From Methanimicrococcus sp034006575 (GTDB lineage: Archaea > Halobacteriota > Methanosarcinia > Methanosarcinales > Methanosarcinaceae): a DNA stretch of 19,193 nt. Both the position numbers and the translations under genes were made by a program. Each line of letters begins with the position of its first letter. The first letter of the stretch is position 1. The notes below the pieces were generated by a model. The model searched no databases. It was not told the DNA's origin and was given only the letters and a program-made list of their open reading frames with translations. Location: NCBI GenBank assembly GCA_034006575.1, contig JAVESN010000027.1:1-19193 (forward strand). The letters run 5' to 3'. Below, in pieces: positions 1 to 7,223 of this stretch.

Positions 1-169
1 CAAAATCGTCTCCACCGCGAAATAATCAAACGCGCCGGATGTGACGGCGACGGCGGCGCAACCAACGGCAACCCACCAATCGACAGCAACCAACAACAAT
101 CGACAGCAACCCACCAATCGACAGCAACCCACCAATCGACAGCAATCAACAACAAACGGCAGCAAACCC
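1..169. repeat. Short tandem repeat between an unseen upstream gene and the first CDS
   Basis: The core CAATCGACAGCAA occurs four times, starting at 77, 97, 115 and 133 (periods 20, 18, 18), with a decayed fifth copy near 153. All three forward frames are open for long stretches here, so coding potential alone means little. The upstream gene may end at the TAA at 23-25 (last residues KIVSTAK) or may read through the repeat in frame 1 to the TGA at 250-252. The window edge prevents a choice. The repeat is most likely a slippage product. Confidence 0.6.
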
Positions 170-973
170 ATGAAAACGGATTTAAAAAACAAATTGCAAA
201 CGCTTTTGGTCGTTTTAAACGAAGGCGACCTTTTGGACACAAAGAGCTGTGAGAATCTGTTTTCCTGTTTTCCCGCGATTGAAAAAGAAGGCGTTTTAAA
301 TCTGATAATTTATATCGATATTTTAAAATCCGTTTCCGCCGGCCAAAAAAAAGAATTGGTTTCTCTTTTAAAAAATCAAATTATGGAGGTTTCTCAAAAA
401 TTCTCCTTTCGCGGCGAAAATTTGGCGGTGATTGAAAACTACGATGAAATCAAACATCTTTCCTCCCCTTTTTCCGTTTATTTCGTCTTGGGGCTCGGCG
501 GCCGGGAAGAATTAAAAAAGATTCTTCCGGATTTCGTTCAAGAATACGAAAAAACGAAAAATGGAAAAACGAGCTTCGGTGAAAAAAAAGAAACGGAAAA
601 GCATTCAGACCCGAAAATCAAAATCGAAAAACAAAGTGACGCCGAAGACAAAACCGAAAAACAAAGTGATGCCGAAGACAAAATCGAAAAACAAAGTGAT
701 GCCGAAGACAAAACCGAAAAACAAAACGATGAAGAAAACGAAACGGGAAAACAAATTGACGCGAAAAATTATATTTCAAATCATTTGAAATTGCCGTTTG
801 AGCCGGATTTGATTTTCTCTTGTTCCGGTCATTTTTTGACGGATTTTATGATTTGGCAAACCGCTTATTCGGAATATTATTTTGTTGAAAAAAGCGCCAA
901 GCATTTAAAACAGTCGGATTTTTCAAAAGCGTTTGAAAGTTACCGCAAAAGAGAACGCCGTTACGGCGCTTAA
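170..973 (+). CDS. Unrecognised protein with an acidic/basic 10-residue repeat
   Basis: I do not recognise this 267-residue protein. I start it at the ATG at 170 (MKTDLKNKLQTLL). The open frame extends back to a GTG at 41, but that extension only translates the short repeat into a Q/T/N-rich tail. No good Shine-Dalgarno site precedes either start. The N-terminal part, about 150 residues, looks helical and globular. A charged linker at 620-769 has about five copies of a 10-residue unit (KIEKQSDAED and variants, 30 bp each). The last 70 residues (KLPFEPDLIF onward) look globular again, with aromatic residues and a basic end. No membrane segment or signal peptide is evident. The next gene starts 35 bases downstream on the same strand, so the two are probably cotranscribed. 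The repeat count probably varies between strains. Confidence 0.6.
   Translation: MKTDLKNKLQTLLVVLNEGDLLDTKSCENLFSCFPAIEKEGVLNLIIYIDILKSVSAGQKKELVSLLKNQIMEVSQKFSFRGENLAVIENYDEIKHLSSPFSVYFVLGLGGREELKKILPDFVQEYEKTKNGKTSFGEKKETEKHSDPKIKIEKQSDAEDKTEKQSDAEDKIEKQSDAEDKTEKQNDEENETGKQIDAKNYISNHLKLPFEPDLIFSCSGHFLTDFMIWQTAYSEYYFVEKSAKHLKQSDFSKAFESYRKRERRYGA
620..769 (+). repeat. 30-bp in-frame coding tandem repeat (about 5 units)
   Basis: Units start at 620, 650, 680, 710 and 740. They encode KIEKQSDAED, KTEKQSDAED, KIEKQSDAED, KTEKQNDEEN and ETGKQIDAKN. The first three are nearly identical at the DNA level, which suggests recent expansion; the last two have diverged. The 30-bp period keeps the reading frame, so copy-number changes would alter linker length without breaking the protein. 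Confidence 0.85.
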
Positions 974-1008
974 TTATAAAAATAAAGGAAAAGAGCGGAG
1001 TTTTGAAA

Positions 1009-1566
1009 ATGTATTATGTTTTTGTTTGCCCGAAATGTCAATCGCATTCCCAGCTTTGGCAGCCCGGCTCAAAAACCGTCCGCTGCCAAAAATGCAACGC
1101 CGTCAGCAAAACCGAATCTCTTCGCGTGTTCGGGCCGTTTGAGACGCACGCCGAAGCGGTTGAAAAACGTGCGGTCGTTCAAGCCGAGCTCAGCCGGGCG
1201 CTCGGAACATTTGCGGATTTTAAATCGGCGGAATTAACGGCACCGGCGGCATCGGCGACACCGGCAAAACCCGCGGCATCGGCGGCATCGGCGGCACCAA
1301 CGGAATCGGCAGTATTGACGTCTTTGACGGCATTGACGGCGCCGATTGAAAAAGAAGTTTTGCTCAAACCGCCCAAAGCCAAAAAACCGCAGCAAATCAT
1401 CACGGAAGTTTTGATTGAAAACGGAAAAATGATCGTCGCCGATTGCGAATATTATTGCGCCGAGCGCGGTGTCGATTCCGAAACGTTTCAAAAAATAATG
1501 GGGAAGATGATTGAGGCCGGCATTGTTTATCGACCCGACAAAGGGTTGGTCGCGCTCGTTCCTTAA
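1009..1566 (+). CDS. DUF5817-like zinc-ribbon protein with C-terminal winged-helix-like domain
   Basis: This 185-residue protein begins with a four-cysteine zinc ribbon: C7-x2-C10 in VCPKC and C26-x2-C29 in RCQKC, followed by a short segment resembling the archaeal DUF5817 family (TESLRVFGPFETHAEAVEKR). Residues about 77-125 are a low-complexity Ala/Thr/Pro linker. Residues about 127-185 (IITEVLIENG to the end) look like a winged helix-turn-helix. The layout suggests a nucleic-acid-binding protein, but no specific role can be given. The frame has a TTG at 1003; I prefer the ATG at 1009 because GGAG at 997-1000 lies 8 bases upstream of it. It is probably cotranscribed with the gene ending at 973. 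The DUF assignment is from memory of the family pattern. Confidence 0.75.
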   Translation: MYYVFVCPKCQSHSQLWQPGSKTVRCQKCNAVSKTESLRVFGPFETHAEAVEKRAVVQAELSRALGTFADFKSAELTAPAASATPAKPAASAASAAPTESAVLTSLTALTAPIEKEVLLKPPKAKKPQQIITEVLIENGKMIVADCEYYCAERGVDSETFQKIMGKMIEAGIVYRPDKGLVALVP

Positions 1567-1598
1567 CTTAAAAACAAACCGGGAGGGTTCATCCGCTA

Positions 1599-1688
1599 TT
1601 TTTCTTCTTTCTCTTCTTTATTTTCTTCTTTCTCTTTTTTATTTTCTTCTTTCTCTTCTTATTTTTTATTTATTATCTCTTTTATTCT
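1599..1688. repeat. Polypyrimidine 21-bp repeat between convergent gene ends
   Basis: Three units of 21 bp (1599-1619, 1620-1640, 1641-1661), each close to ATTTTCTTCTTTCTCTTCTT, are followed by a degenerate T-rich tail to about 1688. The tract lies between the stop of the zinc-ribbon gene (1566, +) and the stop of gpmI (1689, -). In the plus-strand transcript it would be a long U/C-rich tract, which suits archaeal transcription termination. Confidence 0.7.
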
Positions 1689-3353
1689 TTACTTTTCCCT
1701 TTCAACCAAGAGCGTTTTTCCGGTCATTTCCGGCGGAATTTCCATTCCCATTATTTCAAGAAGAGTCGGCGCGATATCGCAAAGCCTTCCGTCTCTCAAT
1801 ATTTTGATCGGTTTTTTCGTGGCGGGGTCGATGTTCTTGTCATCGACGTAAATCATTTTAACGGGATTGGTCGTGTGCGCCGTGCAGTGATCTCCGCTCG
1901 CCTCTTCCATGCATTCCGCGTTTCCGTGATCGGCCGTTATGAATAAAGCGCCGCCTTTTTCCAATATTTTCTCCGCCAGCTTCCCGACGCAAAAATCAAC
2001 GGCTTCAACCGCTTTTTTCGCGGCGGAAAAATCTCCGGTGTGCCCGACCATATCCATGTTCGCGAAATTTAAAACAATTAAATCATAATCTTTTTCGTCG
2101 ATTTTTTGAATCAAAGCGTCGGTCACCTCAAACGCGCTCATTTCCGGTTTTAAATCGTAAGTCGCGACTTTGGGAGACGGAATCAAAACGCGCTCCTCGT
2201 TTTCATCGGGCTCTTCAACACCGCCGTTAAAAAAGAACGTCACATGCGCGTATTTCTCCGTTTCCGCGATTCGAAGCTGGCGTTTGCCGCAAACGGACAA
2301 GTATTTCCCGAGCGTGTTTTTCAAATCTTTCGGCGGATACGCAATCGGCACATCCAACCCCTCGTCGTACTGCGTCATGCAGACGAAATGAACACGCGGG
2401 AAAACATCTCTTTTAAAACCGATTTTCTCCTCCGGCTCCGTAAAAGCATAAGTCAGCTGGCGCGCTCGATCGGGGCGGAAATTAAAGAAAATGACGGAAT
2501 CCCCGTCTCGGATTGAGGAGATTCGTTTCTCTTCGGATTCCCCGCCGTTTTTCATTTCCCGATTTTCTTCGTTTTCCCGACGGCTCTCTTCCTTTTTCAA
2601 AACAATCGGCTCGACGAATTCATCGGTCTTGCCGCTCTCAAACGATTTTTGAAGCGCGTCTTTCCAGGAATTCGTGAAAACGAAATCGTCCGCGGGATTT
2701 TCCATCGTCAGCGCATCGTACGCGATTTTTGTCCGCTCCCACCTTTTATCGCGGTCCATCGCGTAATAGCGGCCCATCACGGTTGAGAGTTGCCCGACTT
2801 TTTCGGCGCTCATAAACTCTTCCATCTCTTCTAAATCCGTCATTGCGGATTTGGGCAAAACGTCGCGGCCGTCTAAAAAAGCATGAACATAAACGCGCGT
2901 CAGATTTTCTTTCTTCGCCAGTTTTAACAAGGCTTTTAAATGATTGATATGGCTGTGAACGCCGCCGTAAGAAACGAGCCCCATCAAATGAAGCGCCTTA
3001 TCGTTTTCTTTGGCGTGCCGGACGGCGTTTAACAAAACCGGATTTTGATTGAAAACCCCGTCTTCGATTTCTTTGTGAATCAACGTCAAGTCCTGATAAA
3101 CGATTCTTCCGGCGCCCATATTCAAATGCCCGACCTCGGAATTTCCCATCTGCCCTTCCGGAAGCCCGACATCCGTGCCCGATGTTATTCCAAGCGCCGT
3201 CGGATAAATTTTCTCCAACCGGTCCAAGTAAGGCGTATCGGCGGCGGCCACCGCATTTCCTTTCAAATCGGCGCTGTAGCCCCACCCGTCTAAAATCATT
3301 AAAAGAAGAGGTTTTTTGGATTTTGTTTCGGATTCTGTTTTTAATGGATTCAT
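1689..3353 (-). CDS. gpmI: 2,3-bisphosphoglycerate-independent phosphoglycerate mutase
   Basis: This enzyme interconverts 3- and 2-phosphoglycerate in glycolysis and gluconeogenesis; in a methanogen it mostly serves gluconeogenesis. The 554 residues carry the alkaline-phosphatase-superfamily metal motifs: LMILDGWGYS (D22), MGNSEVGHLNMGAGR with catalytic Ser72, HAFLDGRDV, FNFRPDRARQL, NMDMVGHTGD and ITADHGNAE. It is longer than the usual ~510 residues. A charged low-complexity insertion at about residues 254-283 (KKEESRRENEENREMKNGGE) accounts for most of the excess and lies between conserved blocks. The start is the ATG at 3353; I see no clear Shine-Dalgarno site. Upstream lies the long tandem array, so its promoter must sit in or beside repeats. 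It is downstream of the MATE gene on the same strand but too far away for simple coupling. Confidence 0.96.
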   Translation of the reverse strand: MNPLKTESETKSKKPLLLMILDGWGYSADLKGNAVAAADTPYLDRLEKIYPTALGITSGTDVGLPEGQMGNSEVGHLNMGAGRIVYQDLTLIHKEIEDGVFNQNPVLLNAVRHAKENDKALHLMGLVSYGGVHSHINHLKALLKLAKKENLTRVYVHAFLDGRDVLPKSAMTDLEEMEEFMSAEKVGQLSTVMGRYYAMDRDKRWERTKIAYDALTMENPADDFVFTNSWKDALQKSFESGKTDEFVEPIVLKKEESRRENEENREMKNGGESEEKRISSIRDGDSVIFFNFRPDRARQLTYAFTEPEEKIGFKRDVFPRVHFVCMTQYDEGLDVPIAYPPKDLKNTLGKYLSVCGKRQLRIAETEKYAHVTFFFNGGVEEPDENEERVLIPSPKVATYDLKPEMSAFEVTDALIQKIDEKDYDLIVLNFANMDMVGHTGDFSAAKKAVEAVDFCVGKLAEKILEKGGALFITADHGNAECMEEASGDHCTAHTTNPVKMIYVDDKNIDPATKKPIKILRDGRLCDIAPTLLEIMGMEIPPEMTGKTLLVEREK

Positions 3354-3900
3354 ATGTTTGAAAACAAATCGAATGAATTAAAATCTTTGGATAACCGTTT
3401 TGTTTTTGTTTCGGTTTTTAAACGGCTTTTGAGGTTTCATTTCGGTTTTAAACGGTGGTCGAGGTTTTATTTTAGTTTTTAAATGGTTTTCGAGATTTCA
3501 TTTCGGTTTTTAAACGGCTTTTGAGGTTTCATTTTTGTTTAAACGGCTTTTGAGGTTTCCTTTCGGTTTTAAACGGCTTTTGAGGTTTCATTTCTGTTTA
3601 AACGGTTTTTGAGGTTTCATTTTTGTTTTAAACGGCTTTCGAGGTTTCATTTCGGTTTTTAAACGGCTTTCGAAGTTTCATTTCAGTTTTAAACGGTTTT
3701 TGAGGTTTCATTTTTGTTTTAAACGGCTTTTGAGGTTTCATTTCAGTTTTTAAACGGCTTTTGGGGTTTCCTTTCGGTTTTTAAACGGCCCTCCGGGTTT
3801 CCTTTCTGTTCTTTAAAAAAACATCTCTTTTCGCCGTACGGCGCCGCTTTTTTCCGGAACCCTGCGCTCTCTCTCCTTCTCGTCCGCTCGGCACGCGTTT
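3354..3900. repeat. 13-copy minisatellite of about 30 bp in the gpmI upstream region
   Basis: Copies start at 3420, 3450, 3481, 3512, 3541, 3571, 3600, 3630, 3661, 3691, 3721, 3752 and 3783, giving periods of 29-31 bp. A typical plus-strand unit begins AAACGGCTTTTGAGGTTTCA and ends TTTCGGTTTT. The last copy (3783 to about 3812) is the most degenerate. Because periods alternate between 29, 30 and 31, no reading frame survives the array, so it is not a repeat protein gene. Units abut with no unique spacers, so it is not CRISPR. The rest of this 547-bp gap holds a perfect 12-bp palindrome (CGCCGTACGGCG, 3832-3843) near the 3' end of the MATE gene and nothing else I can identify. Confidence 0.9.
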
Positions 3901-5283
3901 TTAAAAGACGTTTGCGTTTGCGCTTGCAGCGTGTATTTTCTCTTCCGCCTTTAAAGACCTGAGCTGCCGGACAACGAACCAAAGCGTCAGCAGACCCGCC
4001 ATCACGTCAACGACCGGAAACGCAACCCAAACGCCGACCAAGCCCATCAAGTACGGAATGACCGCCAAAACCGGCAAAATAAACACTTGGCGCGCCATGG
4101 TTAAAATAAACGACGCGCGCGCGTTTCCAAGCGCCTGCATGAGCGCGGATCCGATGATTTGAAACGCGACAATCGGAATGCTGACGTCGGCAATCCAATA
4201 AGCGATAACGCCCTCTTGAATCACGGCGGCGTCCGTCGTAAATAAAGCGAATATCTCCGCCGTGAAAATGTAGGAGAGCGCGCCGAGGAGGAAGGAAAAC
4301 AAAAGCGCGCCATAAACGGCGGTTTTAAAAATTTCTCGAACGCGGGCGTAGTTCTTCGCGCCGTAATTGTATCCGGAGAGCGGAATCATTCCCTGAACGA
4401 TGCCCATGACGGGAAGAACGACAAACCCGAAAATACGATTGATTAACCCGAAAATCGCGATGGAGCTTTCGTTTTCACCGTAAATGTTGAGATTGAAATT
4501 CACGATGATGAACATGAAAACAAGAGAAGACTCCCGAATGAATTCAGAAACCCCCACTTGAATCATTTCCCTCGCGATATTAAAATCAAAAGAAATCCAG
4601 CGCCAACTGAAATCGAGCTTGCTGACGCGGTACAAATAATAAATTAAAACTAAAACGTTTAACATTTGAGATAAAACCGTGGCAATCGCGGCGCCCGAAA
4701 TCCCCCACTCAAACTCAAAAATAAAAACATAATCCAAAAACACGTTGCAAACGGAAGATGTCGCGTACATCCCCATGGAATAAAGCGAATGTCCCTGCGC
4801 CATCACAACGGCGTTTATCGTTACCGCCAGTATTTGAAAAACGCATCCGAGAACAATCCAATAAACATAATCGTGCGCAAACGGCAAAACATTTTCATTC
4901 GCGCCGAAGATTTTTAATACCGGATCTAAAAAAATCAAGCCCAAAACCGTACAAACAACGGAAGCAAGAAGCGCAAGCGCAATCATATTCCCGATTCCCT
5001 TCTTAACGTTCGCCTTGTCTTTTGAGCCCATTCGCCTGGAAATATAAGAAGAGCCGCCGACGGCAACGCCGGACGCGACCGATAAAAGCAGGTGGGAAAC
5101 AGGAAACGCCACGGTGAGCGCGGACAATCCGAGAATGCCGAATTCCCCAAGCCCGTGTCCGACAAAAATAGAATCGACAATGCCGTAAAGCGTCTGAATG
5201 AGAAGGCCGACGACCGCCGGCGCAGACAACCAAAACAAAGCGGTATTGACGCTTTTCTCATTCATCCGTTCTAATCGATTCAT
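3901..5283 (-). CDS. MATE family multidrug/toxin efflux transporter
   Basis: This 460-residue integral membrane protein has the usual size and pattern of the MATE (multi-antimicrobial extrusion) family: about twelve hydrophobic segments in two related halves. The first half begins FWLSAPAVVGLLIQTLYGIVDSIFVG, with the family's loop motif near GGSSYISRRMGSKDKANVKK. The second half holds the matching motif MIPLSGYNYGAKNYARVREI. The family exports organic cations or drugs in exchange for Na+ or H+; the substrate cannot be read from sequence. It starts 29 bases after the purH stop on the same strand, so cotranscription is likely although no functional link is evident. A second in-frame ATG lies at 5265, and neither start has a clear Shine-Dalgarno site. 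The C-terminus is short and polar. Confidence 0.93.
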   Translation of the reverse strand: MNRLERMNEKSVNTALFWLSAPAVVGLLIQTLYGIVDSIFVGHGLGEFGILGLSALTVAFPVSHLLLSVASGVAVGGSSYISRRMGSKDKANVKKGIGNMIALALLASVVCTVLGLIFLDPVLKIFGANENVLPFAHDYVYWIVLGCVFQILAVTINAVVMAQGHSLYSMGMYATSSVCNVFLDYVFIFEFEWGISGAAIATVLSQMLNVLVLIYYLYRVSKLDFSWRWISFDFNIAREMIQVGVSEFIRESSLVFMFIIVNFNLNIYGENESSIAIFGLINRIFGFVVLPVMGIVQGMIPLSGYNYGAKNYARVREIFKTAVYGALLFSFLLGALSYIFTAEIFALFTTDAAVIQEGVIAYWIADVSIPIVAFQIIGSALMQALGNARASFILTMARQVFILPVLAVIPYLMGLVGVWVAFPVVDVMAGLLTLWFVVRQLRSLKAEEKIHAASANANVF

Positions 5284-5312
5284 AGTCCATCGTTTTTTTT
5301 AATGCCGGACTT

Positions 5313-6938
5313 TTAATGCAGGAAGTGGCGCATTCCGGTAAAGATGAGCGAGACGCCCAGCCGGTTCGCCGTTTCAATGACTTCCGCGTCTCGAATCGAG
5401 CCGCCCGGAGATAAAATGTACTTGAGGCCGAATTCGTTTGCGTAAACGACGCTGTCGTCAAACGGGAAAAACGCGTCGGACGCCATAACACACTCCGAAA
5501 AGACTTGCTTGACATAGTCTTCAAAATCCGTTGTTTTTTGGAGCTCCGGGTTTCGCTCATACATTTCTTTTAAATTGTTTCGCGCTTTCGGCGCCGCCAA
5601 TTTTCCGATGGAGTCCACCCGATTCGGCTGTCCCGCGCCCATTCCGAGCAGCATGAAAAAGCCGGGCTCGTATTCATAAGCGATGGAAATAGAATTGGAT
5701 TTGATGCACTTGCAGGCGCTCATGGCAAACTCGGACAACCTCTTTTTGGAATCCGGAAACGGCGCGGCTGTCACATTTTCCCATTTTTCAAACAGGCCGA
5801 TGTCGCGCGTTTGTTCCAAAAGTCCGCCGGTGATGTGCTTGTAAGTGAATTCATTGTCAAACGGTTTGTCAAACCCGTTGAGCTCCAAAAGGCGAAGCGT
5901 TTCGCTTTTGTTTTTCAGCATTTCAAGCGCTTTTGGTTCAAATCCGGGAGCGATGATAATTTCAATGAATTTTTTATCCAAGAGTTGAGCCGTCTCGACG
6001 TCAAAAATCCGGTTGACGCAAACGATGCTGCCGAACGCGGAAATCGGATCCCCGTCCCAAGCCGCCAAAAACGCGTCTTTTAAGGTTTTTCCGGTGGCCA
6101 AGCCGCACGGATTATTGTGTTTAACGATGACGACCGCCGGGTTTTCGCTGTTTAAGTCTTTCAACGTCAAAAGCGCGTTGTCGATATCGATGTAATTGTT
6201 ATAGGAAAGCTCTTTTCCGTGAAGCTGCTTCGCGTTTGAAATATTCGGGCCGGCGCCGTTTAAACTTTTATAATACGTGGCTTCTTGATGCCAGTTTTCC
6301 CCGTAGCGCAATTTCTCGCCGCCGACAAAGGAAAGGCGCTTGACTTTTTCACCCAAAAGCGCTTTGCTGAGATAGGTGTCCACCGCGCCGTCGTAATCCG
6401 CCGTGTGTCGAAAGGCTTTAACGGCCAATCTTTTCTTCAATTCTTTGGAAACGGCGCCGGTTTTGTTCAACTCTTCGGAAACGATCGCGTAATCGGACGG
6501 GTCGCAAAGAACGGCCACCGATTCAAAGTTTTTTGCGGCGGAGCGTAAAAGAGTCGGGCCGCCGATGTCGATGTTTTCAATCGCGTCTTTTAACGCGACA
6601 TCGGGGTTTGAAACGGTTTTTTTAAACGGATACAAATTCACGACAACCATATCGATTGCCGAGACGCCGTTTTCTTCGGCTTGCCGGACATGTTCCGGAT
6701 TGTCGCGCAAAAAGAGCAATCCGCCGTGAATTTTCGGGTGAAGCGTTTTAACGCGGCCGTCCATCATTTCCGGAAAACCCGTCACGTCTGAAACATCTTT
6801 GACGGGGATGCCTTCTTTTTTCAAAAGCGCCGACGTGCCGCCCGTTGAAATAATTTCATATCCGTTTTGGATAAGCGTTTTTGCAAATTCCGAGAGGTTT
6901 GTTTTATCTGAAACACTGATCAGTGCTCTTGGGGTCAA
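5313..6938 (-). CDS. purH: Bifunctional AICAR formyltransferase / IMP cyclohydrolase
   Basis: This enzyme carries out the last two steps of IMP synthesis: formyl transfer to AICAR, then ring closure. The N-terminal cyclohydrolase domain (about 1-190) has ALISVSDKT, STGGTSALL, DGRVKTLHPKIHGG and VVVNLYPF. The transformylase domain holds VKHNNPCG, with the expected catalytic Lys273-His274, then DPISAFGS and C-terminal GMRHFLH. The length, 541 residues, is slightly above the usual ~520. The widely conserved RYGENPHQ reads RYGENWHQ here (Trp216 for Pro). The start is a TTG at 6936-6938, supported by AAAGGTGATT a few bases upstream and the absence of a suitable ATG. An AT-rich promoter region precedes it, with a TATA-like stretch around 6981-6996 on the minus strand. 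Confidence 0.97.
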   Translation of the reverse strand: MTPRALISVSDKTNLSEFAKTLIQNGYEIISTGGTSALLKKEGIPVKDVSDVTGFPEMMDGRVKTLHPKIHGGLLFLRDNPEHVRQAEENGVSAIDMVVVNLYPFKKTVSNPDVALKDAIENIDIGGPTLLRSAAKNFESVAVLCDPSDYAIVSEELNKTGAVSKELKKRLAVKAFRHTADYDGAVDTYLSKALLGEKVKRLSFVGGEKLRYGENWHQEATYYKSLNGAGPNISNAKQLHGKELSYNNYIDIDNALLTLKDLNSENPAVVIVKHNNPCGLATGKTLKDAFLAAWDGDPISAFGSIVCVNRIFDVETAQLLDKKFIEIIIAPGFEPKALEMLKNKSETLRLLELNGFDKPFDNEFTYKHITGGLLEQTRDIGLFEKWENVTAAPFPDSKKRLSEFAMSACKCIKSNSISIAYEYEPGFFMLLGMGAGQPNRVDSIGKLAAPKARNNLKEMYERNPELQKTTDFEDYVKQVFSECVMASDAFFPFDDSVVYANEFGLKYILSPGGSIRDAEVIETANRLGVSLIFTGMRHFLH

Positions 6939-7223
6939 AAAATCACCTTTAACAATAGAATAATTATTTAAGTTATTATCTCTAATATTATATTTAAATT
7001 TTAAATTTTTTAAATTTTTAAGTCAAACCTCGTTAAAGAACCGCTTGAAAAATAAAAGCCTTTTGAATAAAGGGTCGTTTTTAAAAAACAATTCGACAAA
7101 ATATTTATCAATCTTGTCGGACTTTAAAACTTTAAAATATATTCTATTGAGCGGCATCTTTATTTATTCTACATTCATATCGGGGCGGCAATTTTTATTT
7201 ATTTTAACACTCAGGTTTTCCAA
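6939..7223. promoter_or_regulatory. AT-rich divergent promoter region of purH and the TPR gene
   Basis: This 285-bp spacer separates divergently transcribed genes. On the minus strand TTAAATATAATATTAG (about 6981-6996) could be the TATA region for purH, giving a leader of roughly 20-25 bases with GGTGAT as ribosome site. On the plus strand TAAAATATATTC (about 7132-7143) could serve the TPR gene. A 60-codon open frame at 7045-7227 begins at TTG, has no ribosome site and overlaps the TPR start; I treat it as noncoding. Confidence 0.45.

Noticed and set aside
3420..3812. CRISPR array
   Set aside because: The ~30-bp units directly abut one another; there are no unique spacers, and no cas genes are in the window.
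3743..3982. Minus-strand open frame of 79 codons
   Set aside because: It is half array sequence and half an alternative frame of the MATE C-terminus, with no ribosome site.
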